From: Paramyrothecium sp. XJ0827
Taxonomy: Eukaryota; Ascomycota; Sordariomycetes; Hypocreales; Stachybotryaceae
NCBI GenBank assembly: GCA_020881915.1
Contig: JAJFPB010000006.1
Span: forward strand, 3,844,001-3,908,000
DNA: 64,000 nt
Direction: 5' to 3'
Shown: positions 11,183 through 21,521 of the stretch, piece by piece
Numbering within the stretch: position 1 is the first letter of the stretch
Layout: each line of letters starts with the position of its first letter
The notes under the pieces: model-generated
Told to the model about the DNA's origin: nothing
Databases searched by the model: none
Seen by the model: the letters and a program-made list of their open reading frames with translations, nothing else
Program-made: the position numbers and the translations under genes

Positions 11183-13366
11183 TCATATCAAACCTGCCGC
11201 TTCCATATTTCCAAGAAGAGAAGTGTCTTGCCCATCAACATGGAATACGAGCGTACTGGGCGACATATATGGTATCAAGTCTGTGATTGCTGCCAAATTT
11301 GTGAGAAGGGCATCATCCTGGGTCTCCAATACGACTCCACCGGTTTCATTAACCCATGATAAGTCATAATCCATGGTATTGTTTAGTCGTTCTGTATTTG
11401 TGTCGGCCACTGCAGCATGCGTATAGGAGTTAAGGTAAAAATCTGGATCATCGAGCTCCAAATGGCCAGTATCTGAGTACTGATTGAAGCATTGGCTATG
11501 GATTGTGCCAAAAAGCCCTCTGATTGACCGACTCTGATTCTCCATTTGCTGTGTTTCTCTCCTCTCCAAATACAATTTACAAGCTGCCTGAAGCTGCCTG
11601 ACCACGGCTGCACTTCTTTTTGCGACGACATCGAAGCTGCTGAAGCCTGTCAGAAGCATCTGTGCCTCAGAAAGGGCTGATTTAAGAGGGAAATTGTGGT
11701 CAAAATCGCCAAATTGTGCTAGACCGAGGACCAATGCGGATACGAATAACGCATTTACGACAAAAGGGAGTCGCTTCGGTGTGTGCTCGCTAGGTGCTAG
11801 GTCTCGCGACAAATGAACGGTCCGAAGAGCCGAATCAATACAAGCGTGGGCTACCACGGCATGCAGAGCTCCTCCTGAAGGTGCTCCCTTGACCGTGCGT
11901 GGTCTCGCTGATGCGAATGCGGCATGATTTGAGATAACGTCGATCAGGAAAGGTCGTGTCAGGAGCATAATTGTCCAGTAATATGCTTGTTTGAGATGGA
12001 TCAGGCCAAGATTGGGAATTTCTCTTCCGCTATCGAGCGTGATGGTTTCTCCTGGCTGTATAAAATCAGAGGCCAAGCCCAGAGTGAAGTTTCTAGCCCA
12101 TTGGCGATGTCGTTGACTGATTTTCTCTAGTACTTCAGTCGATACCATGCGCTTTGAATAAACGTCGGTCAGAATCCTCTCAAAAATGTAACACATATCC
12201 CTAGAAGCGGAATAGTCTTTGTATGCCGTGGTGTCCCGTGTCTCGCAGGTTGATGGTGGGCGTCCCAAGGATGCGCTCATGTAAAGGTCCAAAATCCGGA
12301 GTGCTTTCCAAAGTCGCTCCCTAGCCATATCCTCAGCGCCACTAAATTGCGCGTTGATACTGCTCAGATGAATACCCAAGGCATAAGCGGCGCGCACTGC
12401 CATACCCAGGTACATGAATGCTGTGTCGAGCCGTGAAGCACCCAACAAATACATGGTAATAAGAATGTTGACCTCAATGGTCGAAACGCTCGAATCTTCC
12501 ATGATTCCTGACATGGTGAGATATCGGCCATAGTTGAAGTATCTTTCGGCAGTGTCATCTTGGTTCTTTGTGCAGGCCTGAGCACCAATTGCGCAAATGA
12601 GAAACATGATCGCATTCGTAGCTCGTGTCTTCTCTTGCCTTTCCTCCTCGTACGTAACCCTCAGCCATCGAGCCATGAAAGCTTGCAACTGCTGCTGGTC
12701 GTAGATACTAATCACGCAGTTTGTTGCATAGAGATACCAACTGATCAAATACTGAGCTTCAACTAATTCAGGTTTGGGTGGAGGTCGGTGAACCATTTCT
12801 GAAATCCATTCTGGCTGGCTCACAAAGCCTTGCTCAGTCGATGATCGGTCCAATGGTTCTTCCACAAATGGGCAAGGTCCTAGATTATCGCGTACCAGAC
12901 GCTGGATCACTTGCAAAAAGGCAAGATTTGCCGCATCGCCAATGAACATAAGCTTGCCGCGTCCATCTGGGATCAAGCTCGGGAGATGTGGAACTTGAGC
13001 TGCGCTGGAGGTATCGGAAAGACGAGTTGAGCAACTTCCCGATCGAAAGCAGGATGCGTTTGGGCTCATACCAAAGGCACTGGAGCTTTCGGGGGTTATA
13101 GACTCTTGGAGTCGCTCAAGGCTACCGATTGATTCGACATCTGATAAATTTTGGACCTCTTCTGCGATCTCCTTCTGCAATGCTACAGTCGATCTTGAGG
13201 TTGCATTGCATGGCGACGTGGCAAATCTGCATTCAGCAGCGACACCACGTGTACGACAGCGCTCGCATGGGAGCTGACCGTCGCATTTTTCTTTACGTCG
13301 GCGACAAATTTCGCACGCTTTCGGGCAGCGGCGCCTCTCTTTGCTGCGGATGGTTTGCACCTTCAT
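11183..13366 (-). CDS. Zn2Cys6 transcription factor with fungal-specific middle region
   Basis: A fungal-only nuclear regulator. The binuclear zinc cluster sits at the N-terminus: Cys18-x2-Cys21-x6-Cys28-x5-Cys34-x2-Cys37-x8-Cys46, with basic residues (CRRRKEKCDG) between the first half ligands. Two more cysteines (14 and 55) are nearby. The remainder of the 727 residues matches the look of the fungal transcription factor middle homology region (GNAANLAFLQ-like and RLWKALRILDLYMSASLGRPPS segments). It appears to be one exon; no internal intron is needed. The start at 13366 puts the zinc cluster 17 residues in; an ATG slightly upstream is in another frame. It sits directly above the monooxygenase and decarboxylase in the same orientation, which makes a pathway-specific role plausible but unproven. 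Confidence 0.9.
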   Translation of the reverse strand: MKVQTIRSKERRRCPKACEICRRRKEKCDGQLPCERCRTRGVAAECRFATSPCNATSRSTVALQKEIAEEVQNLSDVESIGSLERLQESITPESSSAFGMSPNASCFRSGSCSTRLSDTSSAAQVPHLPSLIPDGRGKLMFIGDAANLAFLQVIQRLVRDNLGPCPFVEEPLDRSSTEQGFVSQPEWISEMVHRPPPKPELVEAQYLISWYLYATNCVISIYDQQQLQAFMARWLRVTYEEERQEKTRATNAIMFLICAIGAQACTKNQDDTAERYFNYGRYLTMSGIMEDSSVSTIEVNILITMYLLGASRLDTAFMYLGMAVRAAYALGIHLSSINAQFSGAEDMARERLWKALRILDLYMSASLGRPPSTCETRDTTAYKDYSASRDMCYIFERILTDVYSKRMVSTEVLEKISQRHRQWARNFTLGLASDFIQPGETITLDSGREIPNLGLIHLKQAYYWTIMLLTRPFLIDVISNHAAFASARPRTVKGAPSGGALHAVVAHACIDSALRTVHLSRDLAPSEHTPKRLPFVVNALFVSALVLGLAQFGDFDHNFPLKSALSEAQMLLTGFSSFDVVAKRSAAVVRQLQAACKLYLERRETQQMENQSRSIRGLFGTIHSQCFNQYSDTGHLELDDPDFYLNSYTHAAVADTNTERLNNTMDYDLSWVNETGGVVLETQDDALLTNLAAITDLIPYMSPSTLVFHVDGQDTSLLGNMEAAGLI

Positions 13367-16300
13367 TGTTATTCGACATGGCAGATGGCATGATTAGAAA
13401 ATGACTGAATCATGGAGTGCGAAACTCGATACGAAAAGACATTTGTGTACTCGGGGTAGAACGCGAGGGAAGCGACGTACCCGGATTACGGCATAGCCTG
13501 GTGTGACAATTGATTCCCGCTAGGGAGGTCCGCAAGGTCTGGATATAGACTAAGATCTAATAATGGGCGGACGTCCCCCGAATCAAGGCAGGCCACAATG
13601 GAATTCTGACGCCATGGCCAAAGATAGCGATGACCATGGCCATTTGAGCTAATCCAAGCCTGTCTTCAGGTACCTAGCGATTTCCTAGTATGGAAATAAT
13701 GCTTAAGTTGTATACCTGAACGGCAACTGATCAGGTAAGACGCTCACTGACATGTTACAAGGCGGCTTACCTCGAGGAACCTGGGTCATCGATCAAATGT
13801 ATCGCCTGCCCAAGATCAGAATCATCGAGGTGCTAACCTTGAAGCCATTCTCTGGTAGTATGCCTAGCAAGACACGATTGATGCCGTTGTTTGTTTCGAT
13901 ACCACGAGGATCAATACCTGCTCGCCGGCCCTCAAATTCCACCCCAATAGTAATTACCTAATCTGGCCCCATGATTTTGGTTTATTCAATGAGGTACATC
14001 TAGATTAAGGATCCTAGAGAGACTTGATGAAAACCGAATAAAGGGCTGACAAGCCTGCAGTGAGACAAAACATCAGAATGAATTTGCTTGACTATCTACG
14101 CATAGATGGCTGCATACGATCAAAAGTGGTGTCAGAGACGAATCTGATTCTTCCCAGAATCTGTACACAGTACAGCGTAGAGACACGGTTGTTATTCGAC
14201 TCCTGCTTCGCGTGACTCGAAATATCTGACGAGTGATCAGGCCAAAAATACCATACGAACACCTTAAACTCAGCTGCCACCCCTTGCATGTGGAAATCGC
14301 AGTGCAATGGTCACTTGATATCAGCCATGGACTCCACGTTTGAAAATACATGATTGAATTAATGATTCGAAGGACAGGGCGATTTTTTGGACGAGAGGAG
14401 GACAATGAGCCCATAAAGATAGATAATAACTCTGCTTTTCAAGCACACCCCAGTTCACCGCTATCCCAGAATGGGCCACTTCCTGATGTTTCAGTGGCCG
14501 AGTCATAAAAACATGGTCAGAGGTGTCTCGGGGCTCTTCCCCGTGCCAACCCGCATGACACCGATGTAGGGTTTTTCTTCTCAACAAGCCAATGGCCGAC
14601 TTCTTTGTTCGGCACCAACACAGGAGTTTCTCTTGCTCGTGGCCCACAATGCCAATGCGCCATAGCGATTAGCGCCCTGCACACATTGGAGTTGTTGATT
14701 TGATCTCGAATTCTGCTTGGCCTACCAAAATCTGCTACACGGTGCTCGAAACAAATGTATAGATGAAGGAATTCCGACGTCCCGTCCACTATCAATTAGC
14801 ACCAAGCTTTGCTAAGATATTGAAGGGACGGTCTAGATGATGAATCCTACTTATTGTAGTTTCGTCCTTAGGGGCCCTCATGTAAACAATCTGGCCCTGT
14901 GCACATGTCTCAATCGAACATGACCTCGGTTTTGTGTAGAGCAGACTTCTGTGCAGATCTATCGATTTCTACGGAACGCTTGCCAGCAAAAGACTAAACA
15001 CCCTGCCATCGCGAATAAAAACAGATGAAGATGACTGAACAGAGCTGTAACAATGTAGAGATATGATTTGATTTCTGATGGACCTCAGCTATGACGGGGC
15101 CACGCCATCCTGTACCCCGCTGTCAATATACAACCACGTATTCTCAGCCCCCGAAGTGATCTTATCTGCCACGTCATCTTTGGGAACAGGCGTTGTTTTT
15201 TCCGTGTGAATTGACTCCTACAATGAGACGACGGCAGATGAGAAAGTGATAATCCGGAAAAAAGCTCCACACAAGACCATCGACAGAAGGTGCTGGAGAC
15301 ATAATCACGGGCTCCTCCGAAAGCCCATTGCTGTACAGGTGCCAGTGCTCAGGACAACTCGGCGTAATTATGTATCTCTTTTCATGTGGTTACCAGCTGG
15401 TTCATGAACTCGCTTCTGACGGAGTTAACTCCGACACAGGCCTTCTTATTATGCACACACATACTGAGAAGTTATCGTGACCTTCGACGAAAATGCCTGC
15501 CGCAGAAAGCACCGAAAAAGTGGCTTGAACTCTGTCTGGTAGATTTTAATATGGCAAATAACATTCTACAGGGCGAAACCGGGATTTGCCATCAATCGTA
15601 GGATGGTAAAGTGGTTTTATTGGCTCATTTGCAACAGATGTCTTGAAATTGATCACAAATCACTACAAATAGACCACCTTTAAACATGGGACTATCAAGC
15701 AAGACGATTTAATTGGCAGTCTGAACTTATTCAGGTTCTTGTTCATGATTTCATGGCATGACCCAGCACACCCTGGTGACACGGTCTCACTGCAATCATC
15801 ACGCCTTTTGGGTACACCCTGCAGATGCGAGTCGAGACATTATTCTCACGTCATCAGAACAAGTCATTTTCCCAATTATCTGTGCTTGTATTCTTCTGGA
15901 CAATCCAATGGCTGTGTTTCTATCAATGAAAGCTGGACTGCTGCTCCATACCTGTATCAATGTGGTTGTATCAGGAAGATGGAAGAGAAATAATGGCGCA
16001 CTGTTGCCCCATCTTTGGGCCGGAGGAACAGGTCCAGCTACCAATATTCACAAGGCATCACATGCATATGTCATTTGTGTTATTCGATCAAAAGTTCCAA
16101 TTGTGTGTCGGCGTTTAGTTCCAGAGATGCGGCGGTCGACATAAGTTAGTCTATAGAATCCGAGGCTGAGAGCAAAAAAAAGACCCACGAACAGTCCCAA
16201 GATGGAAGTAAGCTTGATCAGAGCTACATAACTTCCATTCTTGAGACTCTTGGCGCTAATGAACGAATCTGAGAAGGCCTTGGCGGGCAGGTTCTATACG

Positions 16301-17115
16301 TTCGACTGGGTAGGAAGATTCGCGAACGGCACAGGTCACTATTGGCAGATGATTCTTCGAGATAACAGTCTGGAGAAGATCAATTCAAAACCGTCCACAC
16401 ATCCCTCCCGAAGTATGATGTCGTGGCGAGTGTGACGTGGCGAAAAGGACTTTGAATGTACATATACCGATCATTGCTTGAAAATCTACACATGTCCTGA
16501 AAGATGCATCTTGACACAGACATGGGCTTATCTGGATGTCACGAGTGCAAAGCCACCGCCATTACATGGCGATGATCCAGTTGCTGCACTTGAGGCGTTT
16601 GATCGACATCCTTCAGCACATGTATCCGATCCACTGCTAGAGAAAGACACGAAGCTCACGTCTACCGACCGGGCTGATGAGCTTGGAGCAAATTGTATGT
16701 ATATGAAAAGTTTGATGCAAACCGGTCTATAGGATACATCCACGTACGTAAGGGAATATGTCATAGTGTTTCGGTGGCTTAACTGGGGCAAGGTGTGAAC
16801 GGTCATGCGTCCTTGTGCTGAAGGATCCACGATGCTATGCAAGTGTCGGACACGATACCAGGAATGGATTGCCAAGATTGTTTGGTAGATTTCCTCCATG
16901 CAGACAAGGCAAAGATCAGACAATGAGCAACGTGGGTTGGAGAATGGGGTTTGAGGGTAATATCAGCGCTTGGCCAAGACTAAATCGTTGATAGATGCAA
17001 GTATAAATCTTCCTGTCCCTTCCTTGTTTTCCCTGCTCCTATCCCTACTCTCGCTGACTGTTCTTCATTTAACGACCATCTACATTTTACATTTTTGATC
17101 GGAACAATTCTCGTC
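13367..17115. other. Long intergenic stretch with one coding-like fragment
   Basis: This 3.7-kb gap has no complete gene that I can support. The only clear coding-like piece is a membrane-segment fragment on the minus strand at 16048-16293 (listed separately). A shorter piece on the minus strand at about 13850-13970 reads like protein but has no start, stop partner or motif. The stretch at 17000-17100 is pyrimidine-rich, with many CCT/TCC runs, as expected of a fungal promoter before the protease gene. Confidence 0.5.
16048..16293 (-). pseudogene. Possible membrane-protein exon or remnant
   Basis: An 81-codon open stretch follows a good intron acceptor (TATAG at 16294). It starts N-L-P-A-K-A-F-S, contains one strong hydrophobic segment (LTSILGLFVGLFFALSLGF) and then a basic stretch (YVDRRISGTKRR), as in a membrane protein with a positive inner loop, and ends at a TGA at 16048. 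I find no convincing upstream exon with a start codon; a short upstream piece near 16400-16440 (minus) also reads as protein. It could be the surviving end of a multi-span protein or a chance ORF. Confidence 0.28.
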
Positions 17116-18103
17116 ATGATTTATAGTCTCATTTTCCTGGGCCTCGGTGCCGCAGCGGTTACTTTTGACCAAGAGGCGCCGTTGGGACGGGGATGTCTTG
17201 TTTCCGATCAAGCCCATGCGCAGCTCGCCGCCTCCAATGCGATAACCAAGAAGGCCGCTAGACTTCAAGATATACCTGACTATATCACTGTAGACGTGAA
17301 CTTTCACATCGTCAGCACTGAAGAAGATGAGTTTCTCGTCACCCCTGAAATCGTTGACGCTCAGTGGAGCGTTCTGCAAGAGGCATTCGCCTCCTACGAC
17401 ATCAATCTTGTTCTGAACTCAACTCAACGTATCGTTGACGACATGGCTGGTACTTATTTCCTCGCCAACAAGGGACCCCACGGCTGGAAACAATATGAGG
17501 AAGATCAATACAAGTTCCTCTCCAGTACACGCAGAGGTGGTTACGATGCCCTTAACATGTATTTCTTCAGCCGCTTCTCGCCAGGTGCCTCAGGCTTCTG
17601 CAATTTTCCCACGAGTATTAGTGGCGTCAAGGACGTGGCCTTTGGTTTGGACTCGTGCCGACTCAGCGCAATGACGATGCCAGGCATCACGGCTGATCAA
17701 GGTGGATTTGGGAACTACAACCTGGGACATGTAGCGATCCACGAAGCTGGCCACTGGTTTGGCCTTAATCACACATTTGCCGGTGGTTGCTCTCGATCCG
17801 GCGATTTTGTTGCCGACACACCAGCCCAGAGAAACGAGATTTACGGATGTCCCACTAGATCGGACAGTTGCCCCGATAGTCCAGGCTTGGACCCTATTCA
17901 TAATTATATGGGATACAACGACGACGAATGGTAAGCAAAATTTCCTGGTTCACGGCGCCAAGATCCGGTTGCATGAAACTTGATTTATCAGGCAGCATAC
18001 GTACTCAGTCACTGACAGCTCCTGTCTCAGCACGAACGAATTTTCTGCGGGGCAGAAAAAACGCATGTTTGAGACCTTTTTCAACTACAGGAGGGGCTTT
18101 TGA
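17116..18103 (+). CDS. Secreted M43 (pappalysin-like) zinc metalloprotease
   Basis: A secreted fungal metalloprotease of the MEP1-like group. Exons 17116-17930 and 18031-18103 (100-nt intron, GTAAGC...CTCAG) give 295 residues. The signal peptide is MIYSLIFLGLGAAAV. The extended zinc motif HEAGHWFGLNH is at 209-219, with His209, His213 and His219 as ligands and Glu210 as catalytic base. A downstream NYMGY supplies the Met-turn. Splicing joins ...YNDDE to C-TNEFSAGQKKRM, the usual family ending (the C-x-x-x-F-x-x-G-Q block), which confirms the intron. Several cysteines are probably disulfide-linked. I chose the first in-frame ATG, at 17116. Likely role: digestion of external proteins, possibly host or substrate proteins. 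Nothing here looks broken. Confidence 0.92.
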
Positions 18104-19186
18104 TGATCTATGAAATCCGATTTTATGATTGCGCGATTCGTGTCGTCACGAAACTGTTGGGCACGGTCAATTCAGCCTGGGATATTCTCTCATCTCACTG
18201 GCCAACTATGGTTCCTACTCATTGCACTACTTTCATTCCTGTTCTTCTGACTGTTATTTTTTAAGCACACGAAATATATGTTTCTTTCCCGAACTCGTCT
18301 GTTCTTTTGTCGATCGTTGGTCAAATTTAACACGATAAGATTTGTTGAACTTACTTAGCTTTGGATTTTGAGATCTAGCAATTAGCTTGATAGCAGCAAT
18401 GTTTTCTACGAAATTCTCATTTTTCAGAATTCGCCTCTAAACTGGAGGGATTGTGTTTCCTCGTCTGAAGACTCTTTAATCTGTTAACATGGCCTAGATG
18501 TAAATGTTGAGTAATTCTTGCCAAAATGCAGTCTGTCGATGCAATGGGTTGTTTGCTTTCTTGCTCCCAATGAACCGACGTGATCCGTTTCATTATTCTC
18601 GACGTGGAACACCTACTAAATTATTGGTGATCACATCTTCCCAAGCATGGAATGGGTGCAACGTGCCAAACAGCTCGACAACAATGTTAGGTTCCAAGTC
18701 ATTTCTCTCGAATCACAAACCTCAATTGTTCATTCAACTGCGGATGCACCTCATATCGTTGTTCATTATTCCTCCATATTACACATCCTGTACGCTCTGA
18801 TGACCTACTTGGAAATCTTGATGGTTTGGAGCTTGACCCAGCCCAAGGGCTCATGGAGGGGTTGAACTTTGCCCTTATGTTCAATTTCTTTAGAGGACCA
18901 TATACCAGGGCCTTTATTCCACACACTAGGGAGAGGGACACATGGCGCGTTACTAGTTTGCTGAGCGACAGAAGCCTGGCAGGTCAAATGGCAGAATGAC
19001 CAGCTCGATGATTATAATGGAGATGATCACCAAAGGTACTGGCTGACCTAATCGACAACTGTGGAGGAGTCATTATTCCATGCTGAGGATAGAATGCCTA
19101 TAATCGTAAATTATTGACGTTCAGCCTCCTGTGGTAGTTTTTTTAAAAAGTTTCAGACCGTCATTGAGCGTTTGACCTCGACTTGA
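18104..19186. other. Intergenic, no gene seen
   Basis: This gap lies between two convergent genes, the protease (plus strand) and the DUF4246 gene (minus strand), so it holds two 3' flanks. It is rather A+T rich with many stop codons; the open frames at 18504-18865 have no recognisable content. Confidence 0.6.
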
Positions 19187-21521
19187 TCAATGTTCACAGA
19201 AGTTCCACTCCATCTTCTCGAATCTCGCTTCCTCGTCTCTCTTGAACGACGTTCTCTCCTTCATCAAATCCAGCCGCAATTTTTTAGCCTCTTCCAAGCC
19301 AATAGGCCAATCCAGGTCCTCCCTGACCTTCTCGACGAGCTCGGGCGGCAGGTTGCCGGCACCGCTATTCAATCCAGCTTCCGCAGCCCACCAATGCTCC
19401 TGTTGCGGCGGCACATTGGATGTGCTTATGATGGGGATGGCCGGGTCGACAAGGAACAATGCAAGAATCTTCCTGTGACCAGGCTTCGTAGGGTCGGCCA
19501 GCGCAAAGGACGAGACATGGTGCTGGAGTACGTTGGGGAAGAAGAGGGCCCTGCCAGACCTGGTCAAGACGGAGCCGATGTCCTGGAAAACATTATCCCG
19601 TATGTAGATCGCAAAAGTGCGCTCAATGGGATCGTGTTTGTACTGCTCGTAGCTGAGTCTGGCGCTGAGGTCCTCTTCATTTGCACAGGTACGGAAGTCC
19701 AGAGTGCAGTCGGTGATGTTCTCGCTATCGTAATAATATAGTGCCGTGCTAACGATATGTTCATTTAGCAGTCCCTCAGTATGCCATGATCCTCCCTTGT
19801 ATTTAGGGTTATCCGGTGTCAAGTGTATGTTGGCCAGTTTGACGATGACTTGGATTTGTTTCTTGTCCTTGAAGAAGCCTTTGGTCTCGACATCCGATGA
19901 GCGGATCCGTACATAGTTCTTTGCGCTTGGGTCCGCGTCGGGGAGCTTCAAAGGATGCGTGGATGCAAACCAGAGATCGTCACGTTCCCTCCGTTCCGGG
20001 TTATTTTTGTAATCGTCGCCCTTCTCTTCTCCGATCTGCTGCAGGTCCACATCCGGCTCTTCTTCTCCTTCTTCTTCCTCTTCCAGATTTTCGAATTGAC
20101 CCCAGTACTCCACATCATATCTAGGACTCTCATTCTTTTCCAGAGGTCGCCTCCATGGTGTGCAGCCGTAACCATCGTCCACCTCACATAGCTCAGGGCA
20201 AGGACAATCTTCGTACCCCACCTCTGTTGTCTGAAGACGCTGCACTGAATAATTTTCCTCCCAGTTGTATATAACGTCCCACGCTGGGAGAGATTTCTCA
20301 ATGAACTGCTCGATAATGGGGTAGAGATTGGCGTGTTCCCGTGGGTGAAGGTTATTAATGTAGCTCACAATTGTTGCCTTACCTGTCTCAGGGTCCAGGT
20401 CTACATCGCAAGGCAGCCACTGAAATCTGTTGGAGAGCACAGTAACATTCTCCTCACAGAAGCCGCCCTTGCCGATGGTATGTATGGTTTCTTCGGGACC
20501 AGGCCGTCGCAAGGGTATACCCGTACCGCAAGAAGCAAGGGCGTCATCGATGCATATGACTCGGTCCCTGAGGATCCTGGATCGACCATACATCAAAGGC
20601 CAGAGTGAAGGATGCACGAGGTCTAGAACCTGGTCATTGCTATGAGGATGCCAGTCTTTGGATTCTGTGGGGACATCTTCAAGTGATCTGACGGCATCCT
20701 GGAGAGCCCTGGCAAGTGCAGGCGTCAAAATGCTATCGGACTTGATAATGGTTGTGGAATAGTCATATACAGGCATGAGGCCTGTCTTTTCATACAACTC
20801 TGATTTTTCTCGCACTTCGCTAAGGCACTGACTTGCCGGTTAGCATCAATACTTGTTCAAGGTCCATTGTGCTCAGCTTTGGCTCACCGCATCGGCCATG
20901 GCAGGGGTAAAGTCAGCATATCTCAGATATGATGTCCAGTTGGTTGTCAACGCTTCCCCCTTCCATTTGTTGGCAATCTCATCATTTCTAACTTTGTGCC
21001 ACCACTGGGGCTTATCAGATAGCTCGTTAATCAGCTTGAGCATACAGCTTTCACGAATGAGTAGCGTAGCGGCCCGCCAGCCAGTTTCGTAATTATCTTC
21101 CATGAATAGCAAAGGGAACCGGTCCCCAGATTCAGGCTTGTGTCCGAGTGGCAACCCAAAGCCTGGCTTTCGAATATTGAGCTCCGGACTGGCCTTTCAA
21201 AAAATACTGTTAATTACCCGATTCGCGCTATGAGGAAAGCTATGCACAATATACCTCGCCAATCATCTCGCCTCTCCATGAACAAGTGGCTTTCTTGATC
21301 AAGAGAAGCAAGCAAGGATAGGAGAACGTGTTGTAATCAAGGCCGTTTTCTCTCGTAATCCACGATTTTGCGTCAAGTGTTCCTGGATTATTGTCATTGA
21401 CCCAGTGAATGAAATTTTCCCACTCCTTTTGGCCGATTTTGGACGCCACATCGTTTTCTAAGAGAACCTTCTCTTCTTCGGGGGTCAGGGGCGCGTGCTG
21501 CAGGGCCAAGACAGAAGACAT
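19187..21521 (-). CDS. DUF4246 family protein
   Basis: A large fungal protein of the DUF4246 family, whose biochemical role is not established. Exons 21521-21255, 21193-20888 and 20827-19187 give 737 residues. Introns are 61 nt (21254-21194) and 60 nt (20887-20828) and join MADA to CLSEVREKSELYEKTG in frame. Family landmarks are the block DLVHPSLWPLMYGRS, then CDVDLDPETGKATIVSYINNLHP, a strongly acidic insert (runs of Glu around the middle), and a late segment with GSWHTEGLLNEHIVSTALYYY and FFPNVLQHHV. The H-x-E and late H-H pattern resembles a 2-oxoglutarate/iron oxygenase fold; that is my inference. No signal peptide or membrane span. It is convergent with the protease gene and shows no functional tie to its neighbours. 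Confidence 0.88.

Noticed and set aside
13850..13970. Protein-like minus-strand frame (GIDPRGIETNNGINRVLLG)
   Set aside because: Reads like protein but is short, with no start, partner exon or known domain; too little to call.
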